From Roseibacillus sp. (lineage in GTDB: Bacteria > Verrucomicrobiota > Verrucomicrobiia > Verrucomicrobiales > Akkermansiaceae): 64,000 nucleotides of DNA. Below the pieces are notes generated by a model. The model ran no database searches. It was not told the origin of the DNA and saw only the letters and a list, made by a program, of their open reading frames with translations. How positions within the stretch are numbered: position 1 is the first letter of the stretch; each line of letters begins with the position of its first letter. Shown piece after piece: positions 37,603 through 46,045 of this stretch. The stretch is taken from contig NZAC01000011.1 in assembly GCA_002686085.1 (NCBI GenBank), positions 87,563 to 151,562 on the forward strand, given 5' to 3'. The position numbers and the translations under genes were made by a program.

Positions 37603-37813
37603 GTGTTGGTTTTCATTGGTTCATTCTGAAGGTCTCTGAGCGGCTGGACCTTTTTGCCGTGGAAAGCACCCTCTTTGAAATGCCTCTAGAACGAGTGGGT
37701 TGTGATCTAAACAGCGTAAAAAGGGCCCAAATGTTGGCATAGGGCGTCAACTAGAACAAATTCCATTCAAAACATAAACAACCGTTTCTCAGGACTTTAT
37801 TATTTCAACCTTT

Positions 37814-37861
37814 TATCAACAAATTTTTTTCTACCGTCCATGTGTATTTTCTGTAGAGAAA
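37814..37861 (+). repeat. Promoter repeat, copy A (upstream of the MerR remnant)
   Basis: TATCAACAAA, then a 16-base T-rich spacer, then ATGTGTATTTTCTGTAGAGAAA. Both ends recur at 38117-38166. The distal part contains TTTCT-GTAG-AGAAA, a perfect inverted repeat that could bind a dimeric regulator. It lies 41 bases before the ATG of the decayed MerR copy and about 210 bases upstream of the divergent rhodopsin start. Confidence 0.7.
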
Positions 37862-37902
37862 AAAGTTCCAGAGAAAACTACCCCAAGCAGCAAAATGAGA
37901 TC

Positions 37903-38030
37903 ATGGAAAACCTTCGGGATCAAAGCCCCCGCGCAGCAGAGTTGGGCTTTCCGCGCCCAACATTCGCATTTGGGAGGTCTGCTGCGTGCCCGTTGCTCCT
38001 ATCCCTAATTCTCGGATCTGCTCTGCTTAA
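37903..38030 (+). pseudogene. Decayed 5' fragment of a MerR regulator gene
   Basis: Begins ATGGAAAA like the intact gene at 38195. After a 13-base net loss that shifts the frame, the DNA encodes GLSAPNIRIWE, matching GLSASNIRMWE of the intact MerR helix-turn-helix, then VPVAPIPNSR against VPDRSPSNRR, and stops at TAA near 38030. Together with the promoter repeat this shows a tandem duplication of the MerR promoter and 5' end, since inactivated. The 96-codon frame through this region in the ATG frame does not resemble a protein. Confidence 0.75.
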
Positions 38031-38116
38031 AGCAATAGGGCGAATCAATTTTGTTGAGAATATCGAGGGCAGGAAAGCTGGTATGCATTGTCTTGACCTC
38101 GCTTTTTTCGGTCATA

Positions 38117-38166
38117 TATCAACAAAATAGAACTTTTTGCGATTATGTGCATTTCCTGTAGAGAAA
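38117..38166 (+). repeat. Promoter repeat, copy B (upstream of intact MerR gene)
   Basis: TATCAACAAA, an 18-base spacer, then ATGTGCATTTCCTGTAGAGAAA, ending 28 bases before the MerR ATG. The end ATTTC-CTGTAGA-GAAAT is an inverted repeat. Conservation with copy A across otherwise decayed DNA suggests an operator or core promoter, possibly autoregulatory. Confidence 0.7.
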
Positions 38167-38194
38167 TACGCGTCCTGCGCTACTCTGGAATATT

Positions 38195-39124
38195 ATGGAA
38201 AATGGAACCCGGCAGACTTTTGGCATAGGCGCTGTGGCTCGCAGGACAGGACTATCAGCGTCAAACATCCGGATGTGGGAATCACGGTATGAGGCCGTCG
38301 TGCCTGACCGGTCCCCGTCGAATCGGCGACTTTACGGCAGAGAGGATATTGAACGCCTCGCACTCCTGAGGAGTCTGACCCTCCGCGGGCACTCCATCAG
38401 TAGCATCGCGGACCTGACCCACGAGGAACTCGAGGAGCGCCTCGCCGGTGATCAGGTCCCCTCCGCCCCGCTGGCGCCAAGGAAACGGATTCTCGTCGTC
38501 GGGTCCTCAATTGCTGAGACCCTGTCTGCTAATCCCTCGTTTGATCTGGAACTAAGCGAAGTTTTTGGAGATCTCCGGTCTGCCTATGAGGCTCCGAGGG
38601 TTACCGAGGCCGATCTGGTCGTGATTGAAGCGGAGACTCTCTTTCCAGAAACAATTTCTTCCGTGAGGGAACTGGTTCGCCGCACTAAGGCTTCGAAGAC
38701 GGTTTTAATTTACCATTTTTCAGCGAGCAGCACTGCTACTGCTCTAGCGAAGGCCATCGAGGGGGTTCAGCTTGTTAAGGCCCCAGTGTCTGGGGAACAG
38801 CTTTTCCGGCATTGTATGATCCAACAGAGCCAGCAGGGGATTCCAATAGATCCCGGACCGATTCCTGCCCGCCTCTACACCCAAGACCAGCTCGGGCAAC
38901 TAGCCAAAGTCTCGACCACCGTAGAGTGCGAGTGCCCCCAGCACTTGGCAGGACTTCTTCAGGGTCTTGCGGCTTTCGAAAAGTACAGCAGCGAGTGCGA
39001 AGACAGAAGTCCTGAGGATGCTGTCCTTCACGCATTTTTGTATCGGACCACCGCACGAGTTCGCCGGACCATGGAGGAAGCTCTACAGCACGTCGTCCTT
39101 GCCGAGGGCATCACAGTCGAGTGA
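38195..39124 (+). CDS. MerR-family transcriptional regulator with degenerate sensor domain
   Basis: 309 residues. Winged helix-turn-helix of MerR type at ~8-75 (FGIGAVARRTGLSASNIRMWE, RRLYGREDIERL). A Rossmann-like domain (~94-200) resembles the fold of CarH/LitR cobalamin-binding domains, but the DxHxxG cobalamin motif is absent. The C-terminal helical domain (~220-305: VECECPQHLAGLLQGLAAFEKYS, TTARVRRTMEEAL) matches a MerR subgroup often found beside photolyase genes. Likely controls this divergent light-related region. The FAD oxidoreductase starts 15 bp downstream, so the two probably form an operon. Confidence 0.88.
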   Translation: MENGTRQTFGIGAVARRTGLSASNIRMWESRYEAVVPDRSPSNRRLYGREDIERLALLRSLTLRGHSISSIADLTHEELEERLAGDQVPSAPLAPRKRILVVGSSIAETLSANPSFDLELSEVFGDLRSAYEAPRVTEADLVVIEAETLFPETISSVRELVRRTKASKTVLIYHFSASSTATALAKAIEGVQLVKAPVSGEQLFRHCMIQQSQQGIPIDPGPIPARLYTQDQLGQLAKVSTTVECECPQHLAGLLQGLAAFEKYSSECEDRSPEDAVLHAFLYRTTARVRRTMEEALQHVVLAEGITVE

Positions 39125-39139
39125 TGATCGCGGCCGGAC

Positions 39140-40399
39140 ATGAATGAGGCACACAAGGTTGTCATTGTGGGTGGAGGCTTAGCCGGTCTCGCCTGCGCGG
39201 TGCGCCTCCACGAGGCGGGCTTCCGTGTAATGGTAATCGAGTCCTCCAGTGGGCTGGGAGGAAGGGTTCGCTCAAGAATCCACAATGGGTTTATCCTCGA
39301 CCGTGGATTTCAGGTGTTACTCGACGCCTACCCCCAGACTGCAAAATTTCTCGATCTCAAAGCACTCAATCTGAAACCTTTCCGCCCAGGAGCGCTCGTA
39401 TTCCAACACGGCACCCTTCACCGCCTGATGGACGTTTTTCGATGTCCGCAATATGCACTCTCAACCCCCTTCCAGCCCATCGGCAATCTCTGGGACAAAT
39501 TGCTGGTAGGAAAAATGAGACTGGAGGCACTCATACCAAGGCGCAATCCCCTCCAGGAAGACTCCTCAACGGAATCCTATCTGAGAGACTATGGCTTCTC
39601 CGAGAACATGATCGACGGGTTCTTCCGAGCTTTTTATGGAGGCATCTTCCTCGAGAGGGATCTCAGAACCTCTAGTCGCATGTTCGAATTTACCTTCCGG
39701 ATGTTTGCTACCGGAAACGCCACGATTCCCGCCAAAGGTATGCAGGAAATTCCCCGGCAGCTAGAAGCCCGGCTACCTCCAGATGTCATCCGCACCAGCA
39801 CCACCGTGGACTCCCTTGAAGCGAACCAGGTCACCCTCACCGATGGGGACATCATCTATGCGAATCGGGTTGTTGTGGCTACCGATGCAGAATCTGCAGC
39901 TAAGATCGTGCCGGGGCTTCAGAGGGACCCGGTGCCGTGGCGATCCGTCACGGGGCTCTACTATTCTGCTCCTCGATCTCCACTGAAAGAGGCTATCATT
40001 GCGCTCAATGGGGAGGCGAGCGGCCTTGTTAACAACGTCTGCGCGCTCTCTGATGTCGCACCGGCTTACGCCCCAGATGATCAGGCATTAATCTCGGTTT
40101 CTGTGCTGGGCCTCCATGAAGGCACTCAGTTTGAGGCCGCAGTTCTGCGCGAACTCCAACAGTGGTTCGGAGAACAAGTTCAATTGTGGAAACACCTGCA
40201 CACTGACCGGATCAGGCGCGCTCTGCCGGAACAGAGTCCAGATCAGGACGCCGAGAAAAAAGACGAATTCCAGAGTCACGGGGGAGTCCTTATCTGTGGG
40301 GACCATTGCACCAGCGCCTCCATCGAGGGAGCCCTGACCTCCGGCCTGCGCGCGGCTGATTTCATCATCGAAAAAAATGCGACCTCAAAATGTCAATGA
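39140..40399 (+). CDS. FAD-dependent amine oxidase-like protein
   Basis: 419 residues. FAD-binding fold at the N-terminus (KVVIVGGGLAGLACAVRLHEAGF, then ESSSGLGGRVRS) and a C-terminal FAD-contact motif GVLICGDHCTSASIEGALTSG. It belongs to the flavin amine oxidase/protoporphyrinogen oxidase/carotenoid desaturase superfamily, closest in layout to the NAD(P)-binding amine oxidases found in LitR/photolyase clusters. Substrate unknown; a carotenoid or other isoprenoid is plausible from the setting. Cytoplasmic, cotranscribed with MerR. Confidence 0.88.
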   Translation: MNEAHKVVIVGGGLAGLACAVRLHEAGFRVMVIESSSGLGGRVRSRIHNGFILDRGFQVLLDAYPQTAKFLDLKALNLKPFRPGALVFQHGTLHRLMDVFRCPQYALSTPFQPIGNLWDKLLVGKMRLEALIPRRNPLQEDSSTESYLRDYGFSENMIDGFFRAFYGGIFLERDLRTSSRMFEFTFRMFATGNATIPAKGMQEIPRQLEARLPPDVIRTSTTVDSLEANQVTLTDGDIIYANRVVVATDAESAAKIVPGLQRDPVPWRSVTGLYYSAPRSPLKEAIIALNGEASGLVNNVCALSDVAPAYAPDDQALISVSVLGLHEGTQFEAAVLRELQQWFGEQVQLWKHLHTDRIRRALPEQSPDQDAEKKDEFQSHGGVLICGDHCTSASIEGALTSGLRAADFIIEKNATSKCQ

Positions 40400-40533
40400 G
40401 TCAAACACCTGAAACCGCCATCCGCACAAGTCGGACCAGCCTTCAGCCAATCTCCCCTCAAGCTGCGGCAGAATCTGATTCACCGCAGGCCCGATCAGGA
40501 TTTGAGTTTGACTCCAGTCGCTCACGCTGACCC

Positions 40534-41217
40534 ATGATTGCAGGAGTCGATGGATGCAGAGAAGGCTGGGTCGGAGTATGGCTCGACCAGTCTGGAGCAG
40601 TAGCCGGGACGACATCCTCTGCCTCTCTGAAGAAGGTTCTCCAAAGCATACCAGAACTGGAAGTAGCCGGGATCGATATGCCAATTCACCTCCTGGATGC
40701 CCCGACCAGGCTTGCAGATACTCACGCAAGGCGAGCCCTCGGGCCGGAACGCGGGAGGAGCATTTTCCCGGCACTGCCACGATTCACGATAGAAGAGAGG
40801 TGGCTCAAGGCAGAGTTTAATGATGTGAACACAACATGCCGGCAGCTTTACGGGAGGGCATTCTCCCGGCAGAGCCTTCATCTCCGTTCGAAAATTGCAG
40901 AAGTGAATCGGATGGAGCGAGAGGGGTTTCCAGTGATTGAAGTCCACCCTGAGCTCTCTTTCACTGCGATGAACGCTGGCCAACCTCTCACCTTTTCAAA
41001 AAAAACGTGGGGTGGATTTCGTGAGCGGATTTCACTCCTCGAAGAGAACGGCCTCCACCTGACTGATCACCTTCTCTTGCCTGTCCGGCACCTTGCTCCC
41101 GACGATATCGTTGACGCCGCAGCAGCGGCGTGGTCCGCCTATCGTCACTCTTTTGGCGGTGCCATTTCCTACCCTCCAAGCGATCAGAATCTCAGGGAAC
41201 CCCGAATATGGGCATGA
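40534..41217 (+). CDS. DUF429 family protein
   Basis: 227 residues. GVDGCREGWVGVW at the N-terminus, AGIDMPIHLLD, the RRALGPERGRSIFPALPR block, PVIEVHPELSF and DDIVDAAAAAWSAYR are the conserved blocks of DUF429, which has an RNase-H-like fold with acidic residues (Asp6, Asp48, Glu near 135, Asp near 188) that could bind metal. A nuclease activity has been guessed for the family but is not established. Same strand as the MerR-FAD genes, 134 bp downstream. Confidence 0.88.
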   Translation: MIAGVDGCREGWVGVWLDQSGAVAGTTSSASLKKVLQSIPELEVAGIDMPIHLLDAPTRLADTHARRALGPERGRSIFPALPRFTIEERWLKAEFNDVNTTCRQLYGRAFSRQSLHLRSKIAEVNRMEREGFPVIEVHPELSFTAMNAGQPLTFSKKTWGGFRERISLLEENGLHLTDHLLLPVRHLAPDDIVDAAAAAWSAYRHSFGGAISYPPSDQNLREPRIWA

Positions 41218-41524
41218 AGCTTCTTCCCGAAAAATCCCGTCGTGAGGCCGCCTGTTTTCTCCAAGCCTGATCATTACATGGAGAGTGCTCTAATCTGCAG
41301 GTCACAGAGGTCGTGCCACTCGATCGATGGGCGCTTGAATCCCGTCCCTGTGGGTAATAGCCGCGCGCTTTCTGAAAAGCCATTAAGTCTCTTGCACTAT
41401 TGCAAGGCAGGGCCATCTGTTACCCTGAAAAATTCACCATGTGATTCTCCCTTGGGGATAGCGGACTTTAGAGAGTGTAGAGGCCTCTGAGTCAGCTTTC
41501 TACCCTTTCTCAAGATCAAGCCCA
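41218..41524. other. 307-bp intergenic stretch before the photolyase-like gene
   Basis: No recognisable protein or RNA gene. It does not contain the MerR promoter repeat in obvious form. It probably carries the promoter of the photolyase-like gene, but no clear -35/-10 pair was seen. Confidence 0.4.
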
Positions 41525-42778
41525 ATGACCCGTGACCTTTTCCCCCCAGATGCGATCCAGTTTGCATCCACCCGCTCGGATGCTCTTCAGCAACTTCAGG
41601 AATTTGTCCCCTTCGCCGGGCGCTATTCACGCCACCGCAATCATGTATTCCCGGGACACAAGAACGTTTCTCGCCTTTCCCCTGCCATCAGGCATCGCCT
41701 TATTACGGAGGAGGAATGCTCTGCCGCACCTTTAGAACGTTACGCTCCTTCAACCATCGAGAAATTCACCCAGGAGATCTATTGGCGCCGCTACTGGAAA
41801 GCGTGGCTCTCCCTGCGCCCACAGGTGTGGAGCAACTACCTCGATGATCTCCAGTTGATCAATAACAGTCCCCGCTACGAAATGGCACGAGAAAGAGCTA
41901 CCCTGTGCCAATCTGCCAAAGGACCGGTGGCCCTGATGAATCATTTCGCTAGGGAACTGCAGACCACAGGCTACCTGCACAATCATGCTCGTATGTGGTT
42001 CGCTGGCTGGTGGATTCATGTCGAGCGACTCCCATGGCAGCTCGGAGCCCACTTTTTCTTCAAGAACCTCCTCGATGCTGATCCAGCATCGAACACTCTG
42101 TCATGGAGGTGGGTCGCAGGCCTTCAGACCCCGGGGAAGACCTACCTGCCACGGCGATCCAACATCGAAAAGTATATGAGTCCTGATCTCTTGGATACGC
42201 TACAGGAGGGGCTTGAGATCCTTGAAAGACCCACAGCAGTTCACCCCGAGGCTGTGGAGAGGGAACGAATCACTCACCCGGGCCCTGACCCGGAGACCCT
42301 GCCTGATAACCGGAATGCCGGCATCTGGGTTCACGAGGAAGATTTACTCCCGGAAGCCAGTCCCCTTTCCCCTCTTAAGCCAAAGGCAGTATTGGTAAGT
42401 GGAAATTCTGAAGCTTGGGAAAAATTTGACTTCGGTGGCCCCAAAAGGAAATGGCTGATGGCCGCATTGGAAGATGTACGTCTGCGCGCAGAGAACCACT
42501 TCCGGGTTTCGCCCGAAATCGTGACCCAGACCCATCAGCTTCAATCAATCACAAAATGGGCAAGGCGGGAGAAGCTCCGCCAAGTCGTAGCACTTCGCCC
42601 CCAAGTCGGACCTCTTGCTGATTTGATACCGAGCATCCGTCAGGAATTGGCCAGTCATGATGTCGAGCTTCTCCTTCTTGATCGAGCGAAAGACCGGGCG
42701 GCTCGCTCCCTCGCTACGGGAAGCTTTTTTTCATTTTGGAAAAAGTGCCAGAGAGAATTCCCTGAGCTCTCCGCATAG
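41525..42778 (+). CDS. Photolyase/cryptochrome-related protein with permuted domain order
   Basis: 417 residues. The FAD-binding helical domain of photolyases comes first (~25-215): SRLSPAIRHRLIT, QEIYWRRYWKAW, GYLHNHARMWFAGW, LLDADPASNTLSWRWVAG. After a linker (~215-285) comes an alpha/beta domain (~286-410: PKAVLVSGN, QVVALRPQVGPLADLIPSIRQ, LLLLDRAKD, TGSFFSFW) that resembles the photolyase N-terminal antenna domain, which normally precedes the FAD domain. So the gene looks circularly permuted and shorter than the usual 450-500 residues. Repair activity versus light sensing cannot be decided. Part of the MerR-controlled neighbourhood. Confidence 0.85.
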   Translation: MTRDLFPPDAIQFASTRSDALQQLQEFVPFAGRYSRHRNHVFPGHKNVSRLSPAIRHRLITEEECSAAPLERYAPSTIEKFTQEIYWRRYWKAWLSLRPQVWSNYLDDLQLINNSPRYEMARERATLCQSAKGPVALMNHFARELQTTGYLHNHARMWFAGWWIHVERLPWQLGAHFFFKNLLDADPASNTLSWRWVAGLQTPGKTYLPRRSNIEKYMSPDLLDTLQEGLEILERPTAVHPEAVERERITHPGPDPETLPDNRNAGIWVHEEDLLPEASPLSPLKPKAVLVSGNSEAWEKFDFGGPKRKWLMAALEDVRLRAENHFRVSPEIVTQTHQLQSITKWARREKLRQVVALRPQVGPLADLIPSIRQELASHDVELLLLDRAKDRAARSLATGSFFSFWKKCQREFPELSA

Positions 42779-42834
42779 AACGCCTAGAGCCTGCGATGTT
42801 CTCGCCATATGTCACGCCGCAAAGGAGAGCTTCC

Positions 42835-43068
42835 CTACGCCGCCTGAGGCCCGGCACTAAAATTGTCAAAAACCCTGTCCCGGAGTAAGCGGGCTCGCTC
42901 CAGATCCCCTGTTCCCAGCGAGAACCGAAGACGTCGCGAAAAGAGACCCTGATGGACGGTGATCTGGCACCACCAAGTCCCATTGTTATTGGTAAGATGA
43001 TGGTTCGGATGTGATTCTCTTTCCCTGCTTACGAGGTGCATTGCTGGCCTGATGTTTGAGTAACTCAT
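42835..43068 (-). CDS. Small protein resembling an integrase N-terminus
   Basis: 77 residues from ATG 43068. The segment NGTWWCQITVHQG...RRLRFSLGT followed by DLERARLLRDRVF resembles the arm-type DNA-binding N-terminus of tyrosine recombinases (rsLgTrDlxxAxxxRd), but no catalytic domain follows. It could be a fragment left by an element or one of the stand-alone small proteins of this kind. It ends the light-related island, and a cluster of palindromes lies just upstream of it. Confidence 0.5.
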   Translation of the reverse strand: MSYSNIRPAMHLVSRERESHPNHHLTNNNGTWWCQITVHQGLFSRRLRFSLGTGDLERARLLRDRVFDNFSAGPQAA

Positions 43069-43110
43069 GATACTGATTCTTCGTGGAGGAGAAGCACCCG
43101 GACTCGCGGT

Positions 43111-43173
43111 CCGAAAGGGCTGAACGAACACCTGTGAAAGCAGAAATGGGAGACCTTCGTTCAGCCCTTTCGG
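43111..43173. repeat. 18-bp perfect inverted repeat with 27-base loop
   Basis: CCGAAAGGGCTGAACGAA (43111-43128) and its exact reverse complement (43156-43173). Perfect arms of this length are unlikely by chance. There is no T tract on either side, so it is not a typical terminator. No second copy was noticed in the window. Confidence 0.85.
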
Positions 43174-43183
43174 GCAGCGCATC

Positions 43184-43224
43184 GTGCCAGCTGGCACAGG
43201 CACCTTGTCGTCTCCGCGACAGGT
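43184..43224. repeat. Palindrome plus adjacent hairpin
   Basis: GTGCCAGCTGGCAC (43184-43197) is a perfect 14-bp palindrome. ACCTTGTCG...CGACAGGT (43202-43224) forms a hairpin with one bulge five bases further on. With the inverted repeat at 43111-43173 they make three consecutive foldable units. Confidence 0.7.
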
Positions 43225-43440
43225 TGCCGGATTTCTCCACCTTACGGCTGAGGAACCACTCTGAATGCTGCAAAACCCTGCACTAAGGCTCTTCCAGAAG
43301 CAAGACGGCAACGCTACGAAAAGTGACATAATACCAGACGCCACAGTTCCAGGATTCTGAAATATGCCTGCGAAAGCCCTCCTCTCGTCCTACCTTCGCA
43401 GGGGAAGATCCCGTTTGCGCTCTCCTTGATAATTCTTACC

Positions 43441-46044
43441 ATGCCGTTAGACATGAACCGATTCGTCGTCGTAATTCTCTCTCTGGCTTGCTCAACCCTA
43501 ATAGGGATCTCGAGCGCCGAGGAGGAAACAAATCGATCCACCGGAATCAATCTGGCGCAAGGACGCGAGTTCTGGTCTTTCCGGCCCCTGAAGTCGGTTA
43601 GCCCGCCCGAAGTGAAAGATGAGTCGTGGGGGCATACACCCATCGATCCTTTCATTCTAGCCGAACTCGAAAAGAGATCGTTGCGCCCCAACCCTGAGGC
43701 TTCCAGAAAAACGTTGCTCCGCCGGGCCATGTTTGGCTTGTGGGGTCTGCCGCCAGAGCCCTCTGAGATTGAGGCCTACCTCAACGATGAGTCCCCAGAG
43801 GCCTATGAGAAGCTCATCGACAAGCTTCTCGCCGGTCCCCATTACGGAGAGCGTTGGGCCCGACACTGGCTGGACCTCGCCCGCTTCGCCGAGAGCAATG
43901 GCTACGCCTTCGATAAGGACCGTGCTGACGCCTATCATTTCCGCGATTTCGTCATCAAGGCCCTGAACGAGGACATGCCCTACAATCGCTTCGTGCGGTT
44001 GCAGATTGCGGGTGACCAGATGGAACCGGAAAACTATATGGCCCAGGCCGCCACCGGCTTCCTAGCTGCCGGCCCCTTCACCTCCCAGCAGACCCAGAAG
44101 GAGCGGGAACGCAGTCGCTATGAACAACTGGATGATATCGTCCACACCATGGGCACCTCGATGCTTGGTCTGACCATCGGCTGTGCCCGATGTCACGACC
44201 ACAAGTATGACCCTGTCCCCATCCGTGACTACTACCGGTTGGTCTCCTGTTTTTCCGAGACGGGATTTCAGAATCATGCCCACGATCCGAACCCGGCCAA
44301 AACACGGGAGGAAAAGCAAAAGTTCGATGCAGCCCACGAAAAGCTCGTTGCCTCCAGGACAAAGTTCGAGCAGGAGGTTCTTCCCTCCCGGCTGAGTGAC
44401 TGGCTTGCAACCCGTGAGGAACCTGTAGAAGCCGAGACTCTCAGCCCCTGGAGCCACATTGGCCCCTTTGGAGCCTCGGATTTTAAAAAGGCCTACAACG
44501 AAGCCTTTCCCCCGGAGAAGAGCGTCAACCTCTCCGAAATCTACGAAGATCGGAAATGGGTGGCCCGCCCCGAATGGAAGGACGGAGCCATCCACAACAC
44601 TCTTAAGGGCGACAACAGCGCAAATTACCTGTTCCGCACCATCGAAGTCTCTTCAGCACGGTCTCTTCCTGTCTCATTCGGCAGAGACGATGCCATCAAG
44701 GTGTGGTTGAATGGCGAGTCCGTACTCGCCAAGGAAACTCAGGGCGGAGTCGCCAAAGATCAGGATAAACTCACCCTCGAGCTCAAGGCTGGATCCAACC
44801 AGCTGCTGGTAAAAATCGTCAATGGAGGAGGGGGTTCGGGATTCTACTTCAGCACCTCACCCGAGGTGCCAGAGAAGATCAACACTATTCTCGCTCTGGC
44901 GAAAGAGGCCCGGAGTGAAACACAGACACTGGAGGTGCTAAAGTGGTATGCCCCGCGGGATCCAGATTGGAGTAAGCTGAACGACGCCGTTGATGAGCAT
45001 GCCAAGAAAGCTCCCAAACCCGCTCTTATCAATATTTATGCTGCCCGAAAAGGCGGGGCGACGTACAACTTTGGAGCCGATACTCGTAAGGTCTACTTTC
45101 TCGAACGCGGGGAATCGAACTCTAAAAACGGACTCGCAACCCCGGCGTTCCTCCGTGTCCTGCAGTCCGAAGATGCCACCGAGGACTACTGGCTCAAAGA
45201 GACTGAGGCCCGCCCACCCCGGGTCGCTCTCGCCCATTGGATAACGGACGAGCAAAAGGGCGCCGGACACCTCTTGGCGCGAGTTATTGTAAACCGCCTC
45301 TGGCAACATCATCTCGGGCTCGGCATCGTGAGGACTCCAAGTGACTTCGGCGCACAGGGCACGCCCCCAACTCATCCTGCTCTCCTCGACTACCTCGCCG
45401 GAGAACTCATCAGGAACGAATGGAGGCTTAAGCCCCTGCACAAAATGATCATGATGAGCGCTGTCTACCGCCAGCAGGGGAACTCCAATCAGATGGCGAT
45501 GAAAGTGGACCCGGAAAACAAACTCTGGTGGAGGCGGGGAGCCACACGCCTCGAGGCGGAAGTCATCCGCGATTCACTGCTGGCGGTCAGCGGAACACTG
45601 GACAAACGAATGTTCGATAAGGGGACGGTCGATCAGCGGCACACCCGCAGAAGTATTTATCTCACCGTAAAGAGGAGCAATCTGATCCCCATCCTTCAGC
45701 TCTTCGACGCACCTGACGCCATGCAAGGTATCGGGCAGCGTATTGCCACCACTGTTCCACCCCAGGCTCTCGCCATGATGAATTCTCCCTACGTGCGGGA
45801 ACTTGCTGAAAAGTTTGCCCTTCGCATCCGCCCGGATGAGAGCGTCGCAATCCCCGAGGTCATCCACCGAGCCTATGCTCATGCGCTATCCAGACCTCCT
45901 TCAACCGTCGAGGAGCAGCAAATGAGCTCCTTCATCAAAGGACAGGCTGAATCCTATGGCAATACGGACGAGGCTATGAAAATGGCAATTGCCGACTTCT
46001 GCCAGACCGTGATCTGCCTCAACGAATTTATCTTTGTCGACTGA
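43441..46044 (+). CDS. DUF1549/DUF1553 PVC-type protein
   Basis: About 867 residues. ATG 43441 is used; 43453 would also start the signal peptide (MNRFVVVILSLACS...ISSA). DUF1549 first (~65-270: PIDPFILAELEKR, HYGERWARHWLDLARFAESNGY, CARCHDHKYDPVP with one CxxCH), then an inserted beta-rich region (~330-470), then DUF1553 (~600-860: ALAHWIT, RVIVNRLWQHHLGLGIVRTPSDFG, RRSIYLTVKRS, MNSPYVRELA). The N-terminal cytochrome domain often fused in this family is missing. Exported. The DUF1501 partner gene starts 1 base after its stop, the normal pairing in PVC bacteria. Confidence 0.94.
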   Translation: MPLDMNRFVVVILSLACSTLIGISSAEEETNRSTGINLAQGREFWSFRPLKSVSPPEVKDESWGHTPIDPFILAELEKRSLRPNPEASRKTLLRRAMFGLWGLPPEPSEIEAYLNDESPEAYEKLIDKLLAGPHYGERWARHWLDLARFAESNGYAFDKDRADAYHFRDFVIKALNEDMPYNRFVRLQIAGDQMEPENYMAQAATGFLAAGPFTSQQTQKERERSRYEQLDDIVHTMGTSMLGLTIGCARCHDHKYDPVPIRDYYRLVSCFSETGFQNHAHDPNPAKTREEKQKFDAAHEKLVASRTKFEQEVLPSRLSDWLATREEPVEAETLSPWSHIGPFGASDFKKAYNEAFPPEKSVNLSEIYEDRKWVARPEWKDGAIHNTLKGDNSANYLFRTIEVSSARSLPVSFGRDDAIKVWLNGESVLAKETQGGVAKDQDKLTLELKAGSNQLLVKIVNGGGGSGFYFSTSPEVPEKINTILALAKEARSETQTLEVLKWYAPRDPDWSKLNDAVDEHAKKAPKPALINIYAARKGGATYNFGADTRKVYFLERGESNSKNGLATPAFLRVLQSEDATEDYWLKETEARPPRVALAHWITDEQKGAGHLLARVIVNRLWQHHLGLGIVRTPSDFGAQGTPPTHPALLDYLAGELIRNEWRLKPLHKMIMMSAVYRQQGNSNQMAMKVDPENKLWWRRGATRLEAEVIRDSLLAVSGTLDKRMFDKGTVDQRHTRRSIYLTVKRSNLIPILQLFDAPDAMQGIGQRIATTVPPQALAMMNSPYVRELAEKFALRIRPDESVAIPEVIHRAYAHALSRPPSTVEEQQMSSFIKGQAESYGNTDEAMKMAIADFCQTVICLNEFIFVD

Positions 46045-46045
46045 A

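Larger units (their letters stand above)
43069..43440. other. 372-bp palindrome-rich intergenic region
   Basis: No gene. Contains an 18-bp perfect inverted repeat, a 14-bp perfect palindrome and a third hairpin within ~115 bp (described separately). The rest is the upstream region of the DUF1553 gene. Confidence 0.6.

Noticed and set aside
37840..38130. 96-codon open frame between rhodopsin and MerR
   Set aside because: Its protein has no likeness to anything, while another frame of the same DNA matches the MerR 5' end; explained as a decayed duplicate.
43111..43224. Possible CRISPR or integron attC
   Set aside because: Units differ from each other, there are no spacers of even length, and no GTTRRRY core sites were seen.
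42779..43440. Direct repeat of the tRNA-Arg 3' end as a second attachment site
   Set aside because: No match to the last ~20 bases of the tRNA was found here by eye.
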